Positions 49,573-59,665 of a DNA stretch of 64,000 bases are shown one piece after another. The DNA is from Pascua guehoae. Its lineage: Eukaryota > Basidiomycota > Tremellomycetes > Trichosporonales > Trichosporonaceae. Position 1 is the first letter of the stretch. Every line of letters begins with the position of its first letter. The position numbers were made by a program, and so were the translations under genes. The notes under the pieces are model-generated. The model ran no database searches. It saw nothing but the letters and a program-made list of their open reading frames with translations, and was not told the origin of the DNA. The DNA lies in assembly GCA_001600415.1 (NCBI GenBank), contig BCJX01000005.1, positions 74,029-138,028 on the forward strand, in the 5' to 3' direction.

Positions 49573-51926
49573 ATGTGTACGTCCCCGGCCTCATCGCTCT
49601 GCTGACCCCCAGCCGGCTTCTCGGGATTCGGATCAGGCGCTAGCCCCTTCGGCAGCGCCAACACGAACACGAACACAAACGCCGGCTCGGGGCTGTTTGG
49701 CAACACGAACGCCAACGCCGGCTCGGGGTTGTTTGGCAACACGAACGCCAACGCCAGCGCAGGTACGGGTGCCGGTGCCAACGCCGCGGCGCCCGCCTCG
49801 GGCTCGAGTCTCTTTGGCGGCGGCGCCAAGCCCGCAGGCAGTGGTCTGTTCGGCGCGCCCGCTGCTGGTGCAGCGGCGCCAGCGTCTGGAGGCCTGTTCG
49901 GCGCATCTGGCAGCGGCACGTCGACGCCCACAGCCCCCGCTGGGGGCCTGTTTGGCGGCGGCGGGTTTGGCGCCAAGCCCGCCGCTGGCACGACACCAGC
50001 CGCAGCGCCGGCTGGGGGATTGTTCGGCGGCGGCGCAGCAGCAGGTGCTCCCAAGCCCGCGGGTGGATTCTCGTTTGGCGGTACCAGCGGCGCGTCCACG
50101 CCTGCCTCGACTGGCGGACTGTTTGGTGCCCCGGCCGCCCCTGCGGCGGGGACGTCGACGCCCACGGCGCCGGCTTCGGGTGGCCTCTTCGGCGCGCCCG
50201 CTGCGGGGTCGTCGACACCCGCAAAGCCCCTCTTTGGCGCGCCGGCGTCGGGATCCACGACGCCCGGCGGCGCACCCGCTGCCGGCGGACTGTTCGGCGC
50301 AGGCGCCGCCAAGCCCGGAGGCCTGTTTGGCGCCAGTGCAACGACGACGACACCGACGGCCACCCCGCCCTCGGGCCTGTTTGGTCAGCCTGCCGCTGCT
50401 GCCTCGACGACCGCCTCGACTGCGCCCGCGGCCCCCGCTGGGGGTCTGTTCGGCGCACCTGCACCTGCAGCCGCACCCGCTGGCACCGCCGGTGGCCTCT
50501 TTGGCTCCAAGCCCGCCTCGGGCACGACTACCCCTGCCGCTGCCCCTGCCGCTCCCGCGGGCGGCGGCCTCTTTGGCGCAAACTCGGCGGCTGCCGCCCC
50601 TGCTACTACTACCCCGGCCGCACCCGCCGCACCCGCTGCGGGCGGCCTGTTTGGCGGATTCGGCAAGCCCGCCGCCCCCGCCACCACCGACGCGGCAAAG
50701 GCACCCGCGGCAGCTGCGCCCGCCGCGCCGGCGGGCGGCTTTAGCCTGTTTGGCTCCAAGCCCGAGGAGAAGAAGGACGGTGCTGCCGCGGCTACGCCTG
50801 CGGCACCTGCTGCGGCTTCGGGAGGATTTGGCGGTGGCCTCTTTGGTGCCAAGCCCGCAGCGACGACGTCTGCCTCCGCCCCTGTATCTGGTACGGCTAC
50901 GCCTGCGGCGGGTGGTGGCCTGTTTGGCGCACCCAAGCCGGCCGCGACGGCCGACAAGCCCGCAGAAGCTGCCAAGCCCGCATTTGGATTGTTCGGCGCC
51001 GGGGCTTCGTCGGGATCGGCTGCGGCGTCAACTACGGCTTCCGCGCCGGCCCCAGCGGCTGGCGGCCTGTTTGGCGCCAAGACGGGCGCGACGACGACGG
51101 GCACCGCCAGCATGGCAGGTACACCCGGCGCAGCTACACCAGCCCAGGGCGCGACTGGGACGACGACACCAGCTACCGGCGCCGGAGCCGCGACTGGCGC
51201 AGCCGCAGCGACTACCACACCGTCCGAGCCCGCACCCAACCTCCTGCGCGGCAAGACGCTCGAGGACATTGTCGACACGTGGTCCAAGGACCTGGACGGG
51301 CAGGTGCGCGAGTTTGAAAAGCAGGCTGGCGAGGTGCGCGAGTGGGACAAGGTGTTAGTGCGGAATGGCAACCAGGTGAGTAGAGTCTTGAACTCGTTGT
51401 GACTGTTCAAGTACTGACGCACGCCCAGATTGGCGCGCTCCACGCCCAAGTGCTCGAGGCGCAGGGCAACCAGGCGGCGCTCGACCGCAACCTCGACTAC
51501 ATTGAGGCGCAGCAAAAGCAGCTCGACGCCATGCTGTCCGTGTACGAGCGCGACGTTGCGTCGGCCAGTGCGCGCGATACAAAGCCCGTCGTGGCAAAGA
51601 TGCCCGCAGACCGCGAGCGCGAAAAGGCCTATGGGCTCGCAGAAGACCTGAACAAGCAGCTCGACGACATTTCACGCAACCTCTCGCAAATGATTGACGA
51701 GGTCAACCGTCTCTCGTCGGCCGCTCCCGCACCCGCCCAGCAGCCCTCGGCACCCACCGCCGCAGACGCCGCAAACCAGCTCCCCGACGACCCCATCAAC
51801 CAGCTCGGCGCCATTCTCGGCGCCCACCTCCGCGCCCTCCACACGATTGATGCCAATGCGACCAAACTCGGCGGAAAGGTCGACGAGCTCGAGGCCCGCA
51901 TGGGCCAGAGCACCAAGCGGAGGTAG
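49573..51926 (+). CDS. NSP1: FG nucleoporin NSP1/NUP62
   Basis: Three exons (49573-49576, 49613-51375, 51429-51926) give 754 aa. Exon 1 is only ATG T. Residues about 5-540 are an FG domain with some 30 GLFG or FG repeats separated by Ala/Pro/Thr spacers (GGLFGAPAAG type). From about 544 the conserved coiled-coil domain begins (NLLRGKTLEDIVDTWSKDL), which assembles with the Nup57/Nup49 and Nup82 partners in the central channel of the pore. GLFG-type rather than FSFG spacing is unusual for NSP1, but the C-terminal domain (DRNLDYIEAQQKQLDAML) is decisive. Frame is kept at both junctions. Confidence 0.95.
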
Positions 51927-52346
51927 AGCAGGGGCTCAGACGAGAAGCAGCGGTTTGTGGGGCGTGAGTGCGGCCACAGTGGCGACAGTGGCACCAGTAC
52001 GGCTTTCCCCGTCAGCGACAAGGCAGCTGCGTGGCGATAAGTGATGGAGAGCCATGGCCCCGTGTCCAGAGGCACATTGTGCACATAGTTAGATGACAAG
52101 ACACGTTTCGTTGCGAGTGTGATGCATGTCGTACATATCTCTAGCTGCGTCCTTCTTTATTCTCTCCCCCTTCGAGCCTACGACGTTGCGCAGTTGTCCT
52201 GGTCGCACGCGCTCCTCGGCACGGCCTAAGCGCCCTTTACAGCATGACTCTGGGCATTTAAACTGGCACCCTCTGTACCCTCTGCCCCATCCTCTGTACC
52301 CTCCTCTGTACCCTCATCTGGGCCATTCTCTACCCCACACCCCGCA
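51927..52346. other. Convergent spacer with CCTCTGTACC repeats
   Basis: 420 bp. CTCTGTACCCTC(T/C) is repeated about four times at 52271-52318. No gene seen. Confidence 0.6.
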
Positions 52347-53886
52347 CTACGCATCACCCTCTATCCGCTCGCCCTCGAGCGCGAGCGCGCGATCGGGCGA
52401 GATACTCGGCGTGCGCGACACGTACCGGGGGCGTGTATCGCCAACGTCGCCCTCGTCCTCGGACCCGGCCTCGGACCCGGAGCGGGACGGGGAGCGCGAG
52501 ACAAAGCGCGAGCCACTGCTGCCCGTCGACGAGCGGCTCTGGCTGCGCCCGCGCCGGAGGTCGGGCGAGCTGGCGCGGGAATCGGGCGACGCGGGGGTCC
52601 GTCTCCGGGGCGACGCGCTGAGCCGGCGCCGTTTCCTGCCCCTCTCGTCGTCGCTGCCGTCGTCCACGTCCATTTCTCCCCCTCCGTCGCCGTCGTCATC
52701 GCCGCTCCCGCCATCCCCACCCCCACCTGCATCCTCGTCGTCATCTAGGAGGGACCGGCGCGGGGGCAGACCCTCGACGTCCTCGAGGACGGCGCGCTGC
52801 GTCAGGCGTGGGAGGATAATGTCGCACACGCGTTCCTCGGTCAGCAGCTCGTCGACGAACTCGTCAAACGTCTGCAGAATGTAGCCGCCCACGCGGCGCA
52901 GGCGCAGTTTGCGGTAGTCGCGCATGAGGGGCTCGAGGATCTCGTATACTTCCATTGAGCGGAAGGTGAGTCGGATGTAGATGGCCGCGAGGGCGCGGAG
53001 GTATCTGTTGTCAGCGGGGGNNNNNNNNNNNNNNNNNNNNNNNNNNNNNNNNNNNNNNNNNNNNNNNNNNNNNNNNNNNNNNNNNNNNNNNNNNNNNNNN
53101 NNNNNNNNNNNNNNNNNNNNGGGGGGGGGGTTAAAGAGAGGCATAGAGGCTGTAGAGGATGTGGTATCGGCGACATCTGTCAAGGGATATGCCAGATGCG
53201 CCGAGTTGGGTTACACCTAATCTCCCTCTCATTCCCAACCGGCAAAGATGCAGGCCCAGTAACACTCTCAACCGGTACTCTACTCACTTAAACTCCTCGG
53301 CGAGCAAATACTCGAACAAAATCTCCTTTTCGGGCTGCAGCTGGAGGAGGCGCAGGAGGAGACACATGAAGGGCGTCGGCGTCTGGCGGTCGTACACGCC
53401 GCCAATGGCGTGGAGCGCAATGGCCTTGTCGATGATCGTCTCGGCTGTTGTCAGCGGGTCGGGAATGGAATAGGAAGCAAGTCTGGAAGGGGGAGGAAAT
53501 GGGGCATCTTCCGGGGGAACACAAGACGGGATCTAGTAGATCGTAGCGAACAAGGAGATAGACAGGCTAGGCGTCCTCTGCAGAGGCAATGACGAGCAGA
53601 GCCGACTCTCCGTTGGCTCCTCCCTACTCTCCTTCACCCCTCACTCGCTCGTCACGACAGTCTCGTCCACGGTCACCAACGCACCAGTAAGCGCAAAACA
53701 GTGCTCTTTCCAATACAGCGAGTCGTAAATACGCGCCCGGATGACCTTTTCGATCAGGTTCTGCACGTCAGCATGCCGCCCTCGAGGACAAGAGGCATCG
53801 ATTGTGTCGCAGCACGCTGCCAACGGGGACGCGGGACGTACCTGCGGGTCGCGCCCGTGCACGGCCTTTGTCGGTCCCGCGGACAT
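52347..53886 (-). CDS. PRP38: Pre-mRNA-splicing factor 38 (PRP38)
   Basis: Four exons (53842-53886, 53685-53760, 53288-53444, 52347-53004) give 311 aa. It is a tri-snRNP factor needed for spliceosome activation. The PRP38 domain spans about 1-190: VHGRDPQNLIEKVIRARIY, YWKEHCFALTAET, IGGVYDRQTPTPFMCLLLRL, and FVDELLTEERVCDIILPRL. The Arg/Ser-rich tail (200-311; SPRRRTPASPDSRASSPD) is longer than in yeast and like metazoan forms. The third intron (53005-53287) contains the 100-N assembly gap, so its length is unknown, but the K|YLRALAAIYIRLTF junction reads correctly. Confidence 0.93.
53021..53120. other. Assembly gap of 100 Ns flanked by G runs
   Basis: Exactly 100 N, preceded by GGGGG and followed by GGGGGGGGGG, inside the PRP38 third intron. 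A round number usually means unknown size. Flanking Gs suggest a long poly(G) tract stopped sequencing. Confidence 0.95.
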
Positions 53887-54227
53887 GCTGCCAGAGTGCG
53901 GGCGGGTGTAGGCGGTGGGTGCTTGTCGGCGTGAGAGAGGGAGAGACGTTGACGATGGATTGGATTGTTGGTGGCCAAATGTTGAGGTTGAGAATTCAGG
54001 CACGGTTACGGCTGGCGTGCAGCCACATGGCAAAGTGAGCCGCCACTGTGCGGTGGGCGGCGGCGGCAACAGACCTGCAAAACAGATACAGTACAATCAT
54101 GCAAGATTGACAACGACCGCAACAACCCTCCCCATCCATCTACCCATTGTCGTCTTCCTCTTTCCACCTCTTATCCAAATCACCACCTCTCGGATCTACG
54201 ACCCACGCACGCACACCCACACACACC
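53887..54227. promoter_or_regulatory. Bidirectional PRP38/NC2beta promoter region
   Basis: 341 bp between divergent start codons. Pyrimidine-rich on the NC2beta side (54120-54227). No gene seen. Confidence 0.45.
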
Positions 54228-55642
54228 ATGTCCGACCGCGAAGGCTTTGCCGGCGACGACGAGCACACGCTCCCCAAGGCGACCGTGTACAAGCTCATCA
54301 GCGGTGCGTGGCCCTTTGGCGGGGGGCCGGATGCAGAGCCGCAGAGACATGACGGGCACGGGGGTAATAACGACGATGTCGGCGTGGGTTCAGCCCGGCT
54401 CTGTGCCCTCGATACCGTCACCTTGGTGGTGCGCTATTGTACTGCTCGCTTGCGCCCTGCTCAGTCTCCATTGCTACCGTGCACTGCAGTATTCTGCCCC
54501 ATCGGCCCCACACTGCTCAACTCGCGCTCACGTCACGCCCTCACCCCCTCACTCCCTCGCTCCCTCGCTCCCGTCATTCACTCGCGAGCCACGCTGACGC
54601 CGCAGAAATGCTCCCAGACGACCTGAGCTGTGCAAAGGATACAAAGGAGATTATTGTCGACTGCTGCGTTGGTGAGTGACCGAGCCGTGCTCCAGGCGAC
54701 CTCGGACGTGTACCCATCGGCGTGCAGTACGGCGGGCCGCTGGGTCATGGGTAGATTGCGGCGACTAGTCCGTTGCGGCTGCCGTGATGGCCCAGAAGGC
54801 AGCGGTATGCTTCTCTTCGTCTCAGACGGCATGGGGTGTGGTCCATTATTGCCAGTTGAGCCTCTATTGCTCGCAGGCAGTCGAGCCCTGCAGCCTCCTC
54901 ACAGGCGCCCGGCCCTGGTTTTTGTCGAGCGCGCGCAACCGCCATGGCCATCAGAGCCTCTGTCCCACAACCCTACTCGATTGTGCAACTATTTGGCCAT
55001 GGATCTGCGATGGATCCTCCCCCAGACCTCCCCGCCACTCTGACTTTCCGACTAACTCCAGAATGGATCAAGCTCATCTCGGCGCAGTCCAACACGGTCT
55101 GCGAGGAGAGCAGCAAGAAGACGATTTCGCCAGAGCACGTCCTCGAGGCGCTCAAGGTGAGCTTTGAGCGGTGGAGAGTGTTTCGGCGGTGTCTCGAGAG
55201 TGTTTCGGCGGTGTCTCGAGAGTGTTTCGGCGGTTCTCGAGATGCGGGGTGGTTATGGTCGGTGCGGAGGATAGTGTGGAGAGCCGACTCTCTGCACCCT
55301 ACCGTTCTCCCTGTGCACCCTAGTCGCGTTATCTCGGGTGTTCCACCACAGCACTGTTCCTCTCACCCTCGGTACACTATACGCGACCCCGGCTCTTCCT
55401 GACAACCTTACCCCCCCCCCTCCCCCTCCGCACACTACACGCCTCCACCACTAACACCCCAGCAACTCGGCTTTGAATCATTCATCACCGAGGTCGACGA
55501 CTCGCACGCAGAGTTCAAGCAGTCGCAAAAGGACCGCCAGCGCAACCAGCCCGACACAAACGGTATGACCCCCGAAGAGCTCCAGGCGCTCCAGGAGCGC
55601 CTGTTTGCGAGCTCGCAGGCGAGGTTGGCCGCGACGGAGTAG
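54228..55642 (+). CDS. NCB2: Negative cofactor 2 beta (DR1), TBP-binding histone-fold repressor
   Basis: Four exons (54228-54303, 54606-54671, 55062-55156, 55463-55642) give 138 aa. It pairs with NC2alpha to bind TBP on DNA and regulate Pol II initiation. The histone fold is clear: EHTLPKATVYKLISEMLPDD, then EIIVDCCVEWIKLISAQSN and KTISPEHVLEALKQLGFESF. The tail has the ELQALQERLFASSQARL helix. Introns are unusually long for the window (302, 390 and 306 nt). Intron 3 holds a C-rich run near 55409. Confidence 0.95.
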
Positions 55643-56588
55643 GCGTGGGGGCTGGGGCCTGGGAGAGGTGGTGGAGGATGTGGTCAGGTGTGGTTGGGCG
55701 TGGTTAGGTGTGTAGGGTGGGTAGAGTTGGGTGTGGGGCGTGAGACCATGCGCCGACAGGAACACCCGTACGCTGGAGAACGTCGGCGTGGACGCCGTGA
55801 ACCAGGTGTTCTACCAGCAGCATTACGGGCTGGGGAGACTGAGCAAAGCCGAGGCTGGTCGAGGCTGGCCGAGGCCGATGTGGCGCCTCGGTGGCAGCGA
55901 GAAATCCTATCGAGGGTGTAGGGTGTTTGCTGCGTGCCCGTCTCACCCACGTAGGCGGCCGCGAGGCGCGAGCGACCCGACCTTTACTGGCACGCCCCGG
56001 TCGGAGGGAGGGCGTAGAGTGGACGCACACGATAGACGTGTTGTAGCATATGCAGAGACGTGCCTGTGGTGGTCGCGCCGTATGGGTCTGGGTGTGGGTG
56101 TGGGTGTTATGCACCGATGGACAATGCGTCTCACCACTCCACGTCCATGTCGCATGATCAAACAGACAAACATACACGGAATGGACAAGGAACGGTACCA
56201 CCTGTATCTCTGGACAAGTATTCGGTGCGCTCATCGGGGCCTGGTGCAAAATGCTGCAGGACTGCTGGCTGGGGTCGATGACCCGCTCGTGGAGTCGCCC
56301 CTGTTGCCAGTCGGGCGGTCTATTATCCAGCCGCGAGGTGTAGAGAGAGAGCACGCTATCGTGCCGTTGGAATCTCAATGCTGGCACGGTGTCGAATATC
56401 TCTGATGTCGACCATCATTTCTGCCGATTATGGTTCGGGCTCGTCCAGTATCAAGCGCCCAGCGAGGATGCAGTCGGGAGCAAGATCCAGCAAAAGTATC
56501 CAGTGGTGCATGTAAATGATCTATGCTCGTCCCCGTTCCCCCTGCTCCTCCAACCCCTTCCGATCATCCCCCCTGTACCCCCCCGGGT
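55643..56588. other. Convergent spacer with overlapping open frames
   Basis: Both strands stay open for about 680 nt (55704-56405). Codon use of 55756-55860 on + (reading ENVGVDAVNQVFYQQHYGLG) is biased, but no start, splice or family support exists. No gene is called. Confidence 0.4.
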
Positions 56589-57686
56589 CTACAAAATGCC
56601 AAACCTCCTACCGACGCGCTTCGTCTCGCGCCTGCGCTCAAACCGGCCCTCTTCTCTCGACGTGTCCTGCTGGACGCTCTTTTCGAGGACGGCAAGGAGG
56701 GCGTGTGCGTCGTCATAGTGGGCCTGTTTCTGGAGCACGTCGCGGGCCACCTGTTCCGCGACGCCGCCGACGATTTCGGCCGTCTGGCGGTCCCACGCGA
56801 CGGCGTGTGCCTCCATTTCGCGCACGGCGTCTGCGACGCCGCGGAGGTCTGCGAATGCGTCCCAGAGGACGCGGAGGAGCTCGTTGTACGCGCTCGTCTG
56901 GCAGCCGGCGAGGTAGGATGTGGCGCCGAGGGAGCGCGCGTGGTCAAAGACGGCGAGGGCGAGGTGGGGCGCGTTGAGGCGGCGCAGGGCGCGCATGGTC
57001 GCTGCGAGTGCGCGGGGGTAGGTCTTTGGCCAGAGGAGGGGCTCGTCGGGGGTCGGGAAGGGTGTGGACGAGGACGAACGAGTCGAGAGTGTAGATTTGG
57101 GCTCAGACTCGGACTGGGCAGAGTCCACCGCTGCAGCTCCAGTCTCTGCACTCTCTGTTCTCTCTGTTCCCTCTCCATCTCCCGTCACCTCGCCCTCACG
57201 CATCTCGGCCGCCCGCCCTCGTCCCTCGCGCACAAACACATTCCGCTCGGCCCATTCGACCACCTCGCCGGGGCTCGAGAGCATGCTCAGCTCCTCGGCC
57301 ATCTTGTCAATCGCCTCGGCGAGCTCGGGGCTCTCGTCCTCGACACGCAGCCCGCCGGGGCCCGACCCAAACGCCGACGCAAACGCGGCGCTGGCCGCCT
57401 CGGACGACGCAAAGTTGGATCCACCGCGGCCCATGACTCCGCCCCGGGGCGCAGAGATCATGGCGTCCCACGCACCGCGGCGCGCGGCGAGCTGCGCTGG
57501 TGTGAGGGCGCGCTCTTCCAGGTGGTGCAGGATGGCGCGGAGCGAGTCGTTCATGCGGCCCGCCTCGGCGGGCGTCTGGCCCGCCGCGCGGTGCGAGCGG
57601 CCCTGTGTGCCCTTGAGGCGGCGCGGGGCGGGGGTGGCGGTCGCCATGGGTGAGCGTGTGGAGCGTGTCTGTGGGGACGAGTGCAT
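56589..57686 (-). CDS. Mtf2-like mitochondrial RNA-processing/expression factor
   Basis: One exon of 365 aa from ATG 57686; the in-frame ATG at 57647 (ACCCATGG) has a better initiation context and an Arg-rich, presequence-like start (MATATPAPRRLKG). The C-terminal half carries the conserved Mtf2-type core: LLWPKTYPRALAATMRALRR, LNAPHLALAVFDHARSLG, and AYNELLRVLWDAFADLRGV. Such proteins support mitochondrial transcript maturation or translation. The middle (about 180-235) is acidic and Ser/Glu-rich. An upstream exon across the poly(G) tract at 57730 is possible, so the 5' end is uncertain. Confidence 0.75.
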   Translation of the reverse strand: MHSSPQTRSTRSPMATATPAPRRLKGTQGRSHRAAGQTPAEAGRMNDSLRAILHHLEERALTPAQLAARRGAWDAMISAPRGGVMGRGGSNFASSEAASAAFASAFGSGPGGLRVEDESPELAEAIDKMAEELSMLSSPGEVVEWAERNVFVREGRGRAAEMREGEVTGDGEGTERTESAETGAAAVDSAQSESEPKSTLSTRSSSSTPFPTPDEPLLWPKTYPRALAATMRALRRLNAPHLALAVFDHARSLGATSYLAGCQTSAYNELLRVLWDAFADLRGVADAVREMEAHAVAWDRQTAEIVGGVAEQVARDVLQKQAHYDDAHALLAVLEKSVQQDTSREEGRFERRRETKRVGRRFGIL

Positions 57687-58609
57687 CGTTACTGCCGTGC
57701 TGGAGGTTAGCGTGTGTGTGTATGAGAAGGGGGGGGGGGGGGGGGGGGGGGGGTGGAGAAGGGAGGGGAACGGTTGGGGTGGTTGGGGAGGAAGGTCGAA
57801 GAGCTGGGTTACTTCGGAACATGGCCTCGAGTGGAATCTGTTGCACGACGTGGAGACTCGAGGACTCGCACTCAGTCCAACGCCCAGTCTACCAAGGGCA
57901 CCGAGGACGCAGAAGGCATCAAGACCACCAAGGCCTCAGGCGCAGCCAAGATCATCAAGACCATCAAGACCATCAAGACCATCAAGACCACGACGTTACC
58001 ATTGTCGCCATGGCCACAAAGGCTATCAGGACCACCAGGACCACCAAGTTGACCGGGCCACCAAGTCCACCAAGCCCACCCAGTCCACCCAGTCCACCCA
58101 GTCAATGAGACCGAAGCCCGCAATCAATGAGACCGATAGGCCAACAAACCACTCACAAGTCCCCCAGCCACAACAAGACGGGACGAATAGCCCTCGCCAG
58201 GCCCACGGCAACAACACCCTAGCCACATCGCCAGAGCCCGACACCACCAAACCAGGACCAACAACCCGAGGCCAGAGACCACCGACACGACCGACACGAC
58301 CGACACGACCGACACCGTCACCACCGACACCGACACCACCGACACCATCACAGCCGACACCGACACCACCGACACCGACACGACCGACACCGACACAACC
58401 GTCACCAAGAACTAGTCTGCAACCACTCCCCGCTCAACGCCAGCGCCATCCCTCCCCATCCCCATCCCCATCCCCATCCCCACCCCGACCCCGACCCAGC
58501 CCCGACCCCTCCAGTGCCCCGTACCCAGGCCCCACACCCCACCCAACCACCACACCACCCCAGCCGACCCCCCAGCCGACCGCCAACGAGCACCCGAACC
58601 CGACGAGAC
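57687..58609. repeat. Minisatellite cluster in the spacer
   Basis: Four simple tandem families, all A/C-rich on +: (ATCAAGACC)n at about 57952-57990, (CACCCAGTC)n at about 58073-58104, (ACCGACACG)n and (ACCGACACC)n at about 58274-58405, and (CCCCAT)n at about 58449-58485. Open frames through this block in several phases are a consequence of the repeats. No gene is called. Confidence 0.8.
57730..57752. repeat. Poly(G) tract upstream of the Mtf2-like gene
   Basis: About 23 consecutive G on +, 44 bp from the Mtf2-like ATG, preceded by a (TG)n-like run at 57709-57722. Confidence 0.9.
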
Positions 58610-58885
58610 TCACGGGGTACGCAGCACCCGGTCCCAGAGCTGGTCAATCAAGTCCTGGTTCCGCACCCCCTCGGCAGGCGTGCTCGACGCCGCCGAACCC
58701 GAAGACGAAGACGACGCCGAACCCGAAGTGGACGACGACGAGGCCGACGACGACGACGACGACGACGATGCCTCGGCGTCGGGACCGGCGCCCGCGCCCG
58801 AACTGCCCGGGACCGACGATATACTGCGGACAAGCACGCGGCGAGGGCGCGCGGCGAGGGCGCGGCGCTCGAGGATGGCGAGCAT
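58610..58885 (-). CDS. Small protein with mitochondrial presequence (hypothetical)
   Basis: Intronless, 91 aa. Residues 1-25 (MLAILERRALAARPRRVLVR, then SISSVP) are a strong mitochondrial presequence: Arg and Leu, no acidic residues after position 6. A Ser-rich low-complexity middle ([13 protein letters not shown] type) follows. The end QDLIDQLWDRVLRTP forms a short amphipathic helix, probably the functional part. I recognise no family. The antisense long frame is a shadow through the repeats. Confidence 0.5.
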   Translation of the reverse strand: MLAILERRALAARPRRVLVRSISSVPGSSGAGAGPDAEASSSSSSSSASSSSTSGSASSSSSGSAASSTPAEGVRNQDLIDQLWDRVLRTP

Positions 58886-59665
58886 GGCGAGTGTTTGTGG
58901 TAGAGTGGGTGGGTGGTGAGTATGTGGTCGAGTGGGCGGATGGGCGGGTTGTGGTCGGGGTGGAAATTGGACCATGTGCCGAAATCTGGGCGTGCCTGAG
59001 AGTGGCGACTGGCGGCCGGTTCGGCGTCGGCTCGGTCGGCTGCTGTTGGTTGTGCTGGTGCGGTCCAGGCTGGTCAAGGGCGGCGCATGCATAAACGTTC
59101 CAGTTGGGTTGTCTGGTAAGCAATGTTTGCGTCTGTCGCACAGACTGCAGGCTGCCCCTTTACGCTACTCGTACTCTTCTTGAGGCGCCGCTTTCCTCTT
59201 GACTCGTACCGACGGGCTCCTTGTGGCAGGCTCACATGGCCCGTTGAGGCTCACATGGCTCGTTGAGGCTCTCATGGCTCGTTGAGGCTCTCATGGCTCA
59301 TTGTGGCAGGCTCGTCGTCAGGGCTTCAAAGTCTGGAGCGAGCTCGGCTTGCCCGAACACTTCCACACACTGGTGCCCTAAACGTACCCATACATGTGCG
59401 ACCATACCGCCCCGCTCTACTGTTATGGGTTGTACATCACCAACCCAACGCATGTATTGACGGTCCGGAGCCCGACCTGCTCTAGTCTCGTATGCGCTCG
59501 AGTTTTGAAACGTGTGCCGCCCTCTCTTACTAGGGCCCTTATTCCTCCCTCTCTCACAAGGCCCCCTTCCTCCTTGCTCACGCTGCGCTCGTGCACACTG
59601 CCCAGCTTGCACAACCAATGCGTCACCTGCTTCCCAGTCACCAGCGCAGCCCCTCCGTCACCCTG
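58886..59665. other. Spacer with GGCTC(A/T)CATGGC repeats
   Basis: GTTGAGGCTCACATGGC / GTTGAGGCTCTCATGGC repeats four times at 59229-59298. Upstream of the small mitochondrial gene and downstream of the PfkB gene. No gene seen. Confidence 0.6.

Noticed and set aside
49466..51358. 630-codon frame overlapping NSP1
   Set aside because: Out-of-phase reading of the FG repeats; Arg/Pro/Ala low complexity only.
55704..56405. Overlapping 224- and 227-codon frames on both strands
   Set aside because: Neither has a start context, splice pattern, family likeness or a neighbour that would explain it; kept only as a note on the spacer.
57064..59094. 676-codon open frame on +
   Set aside because: It runs antisense through the Mtf2-like gene and the small mitochondrial gene and is held open by the A/C-rich minisatellites.
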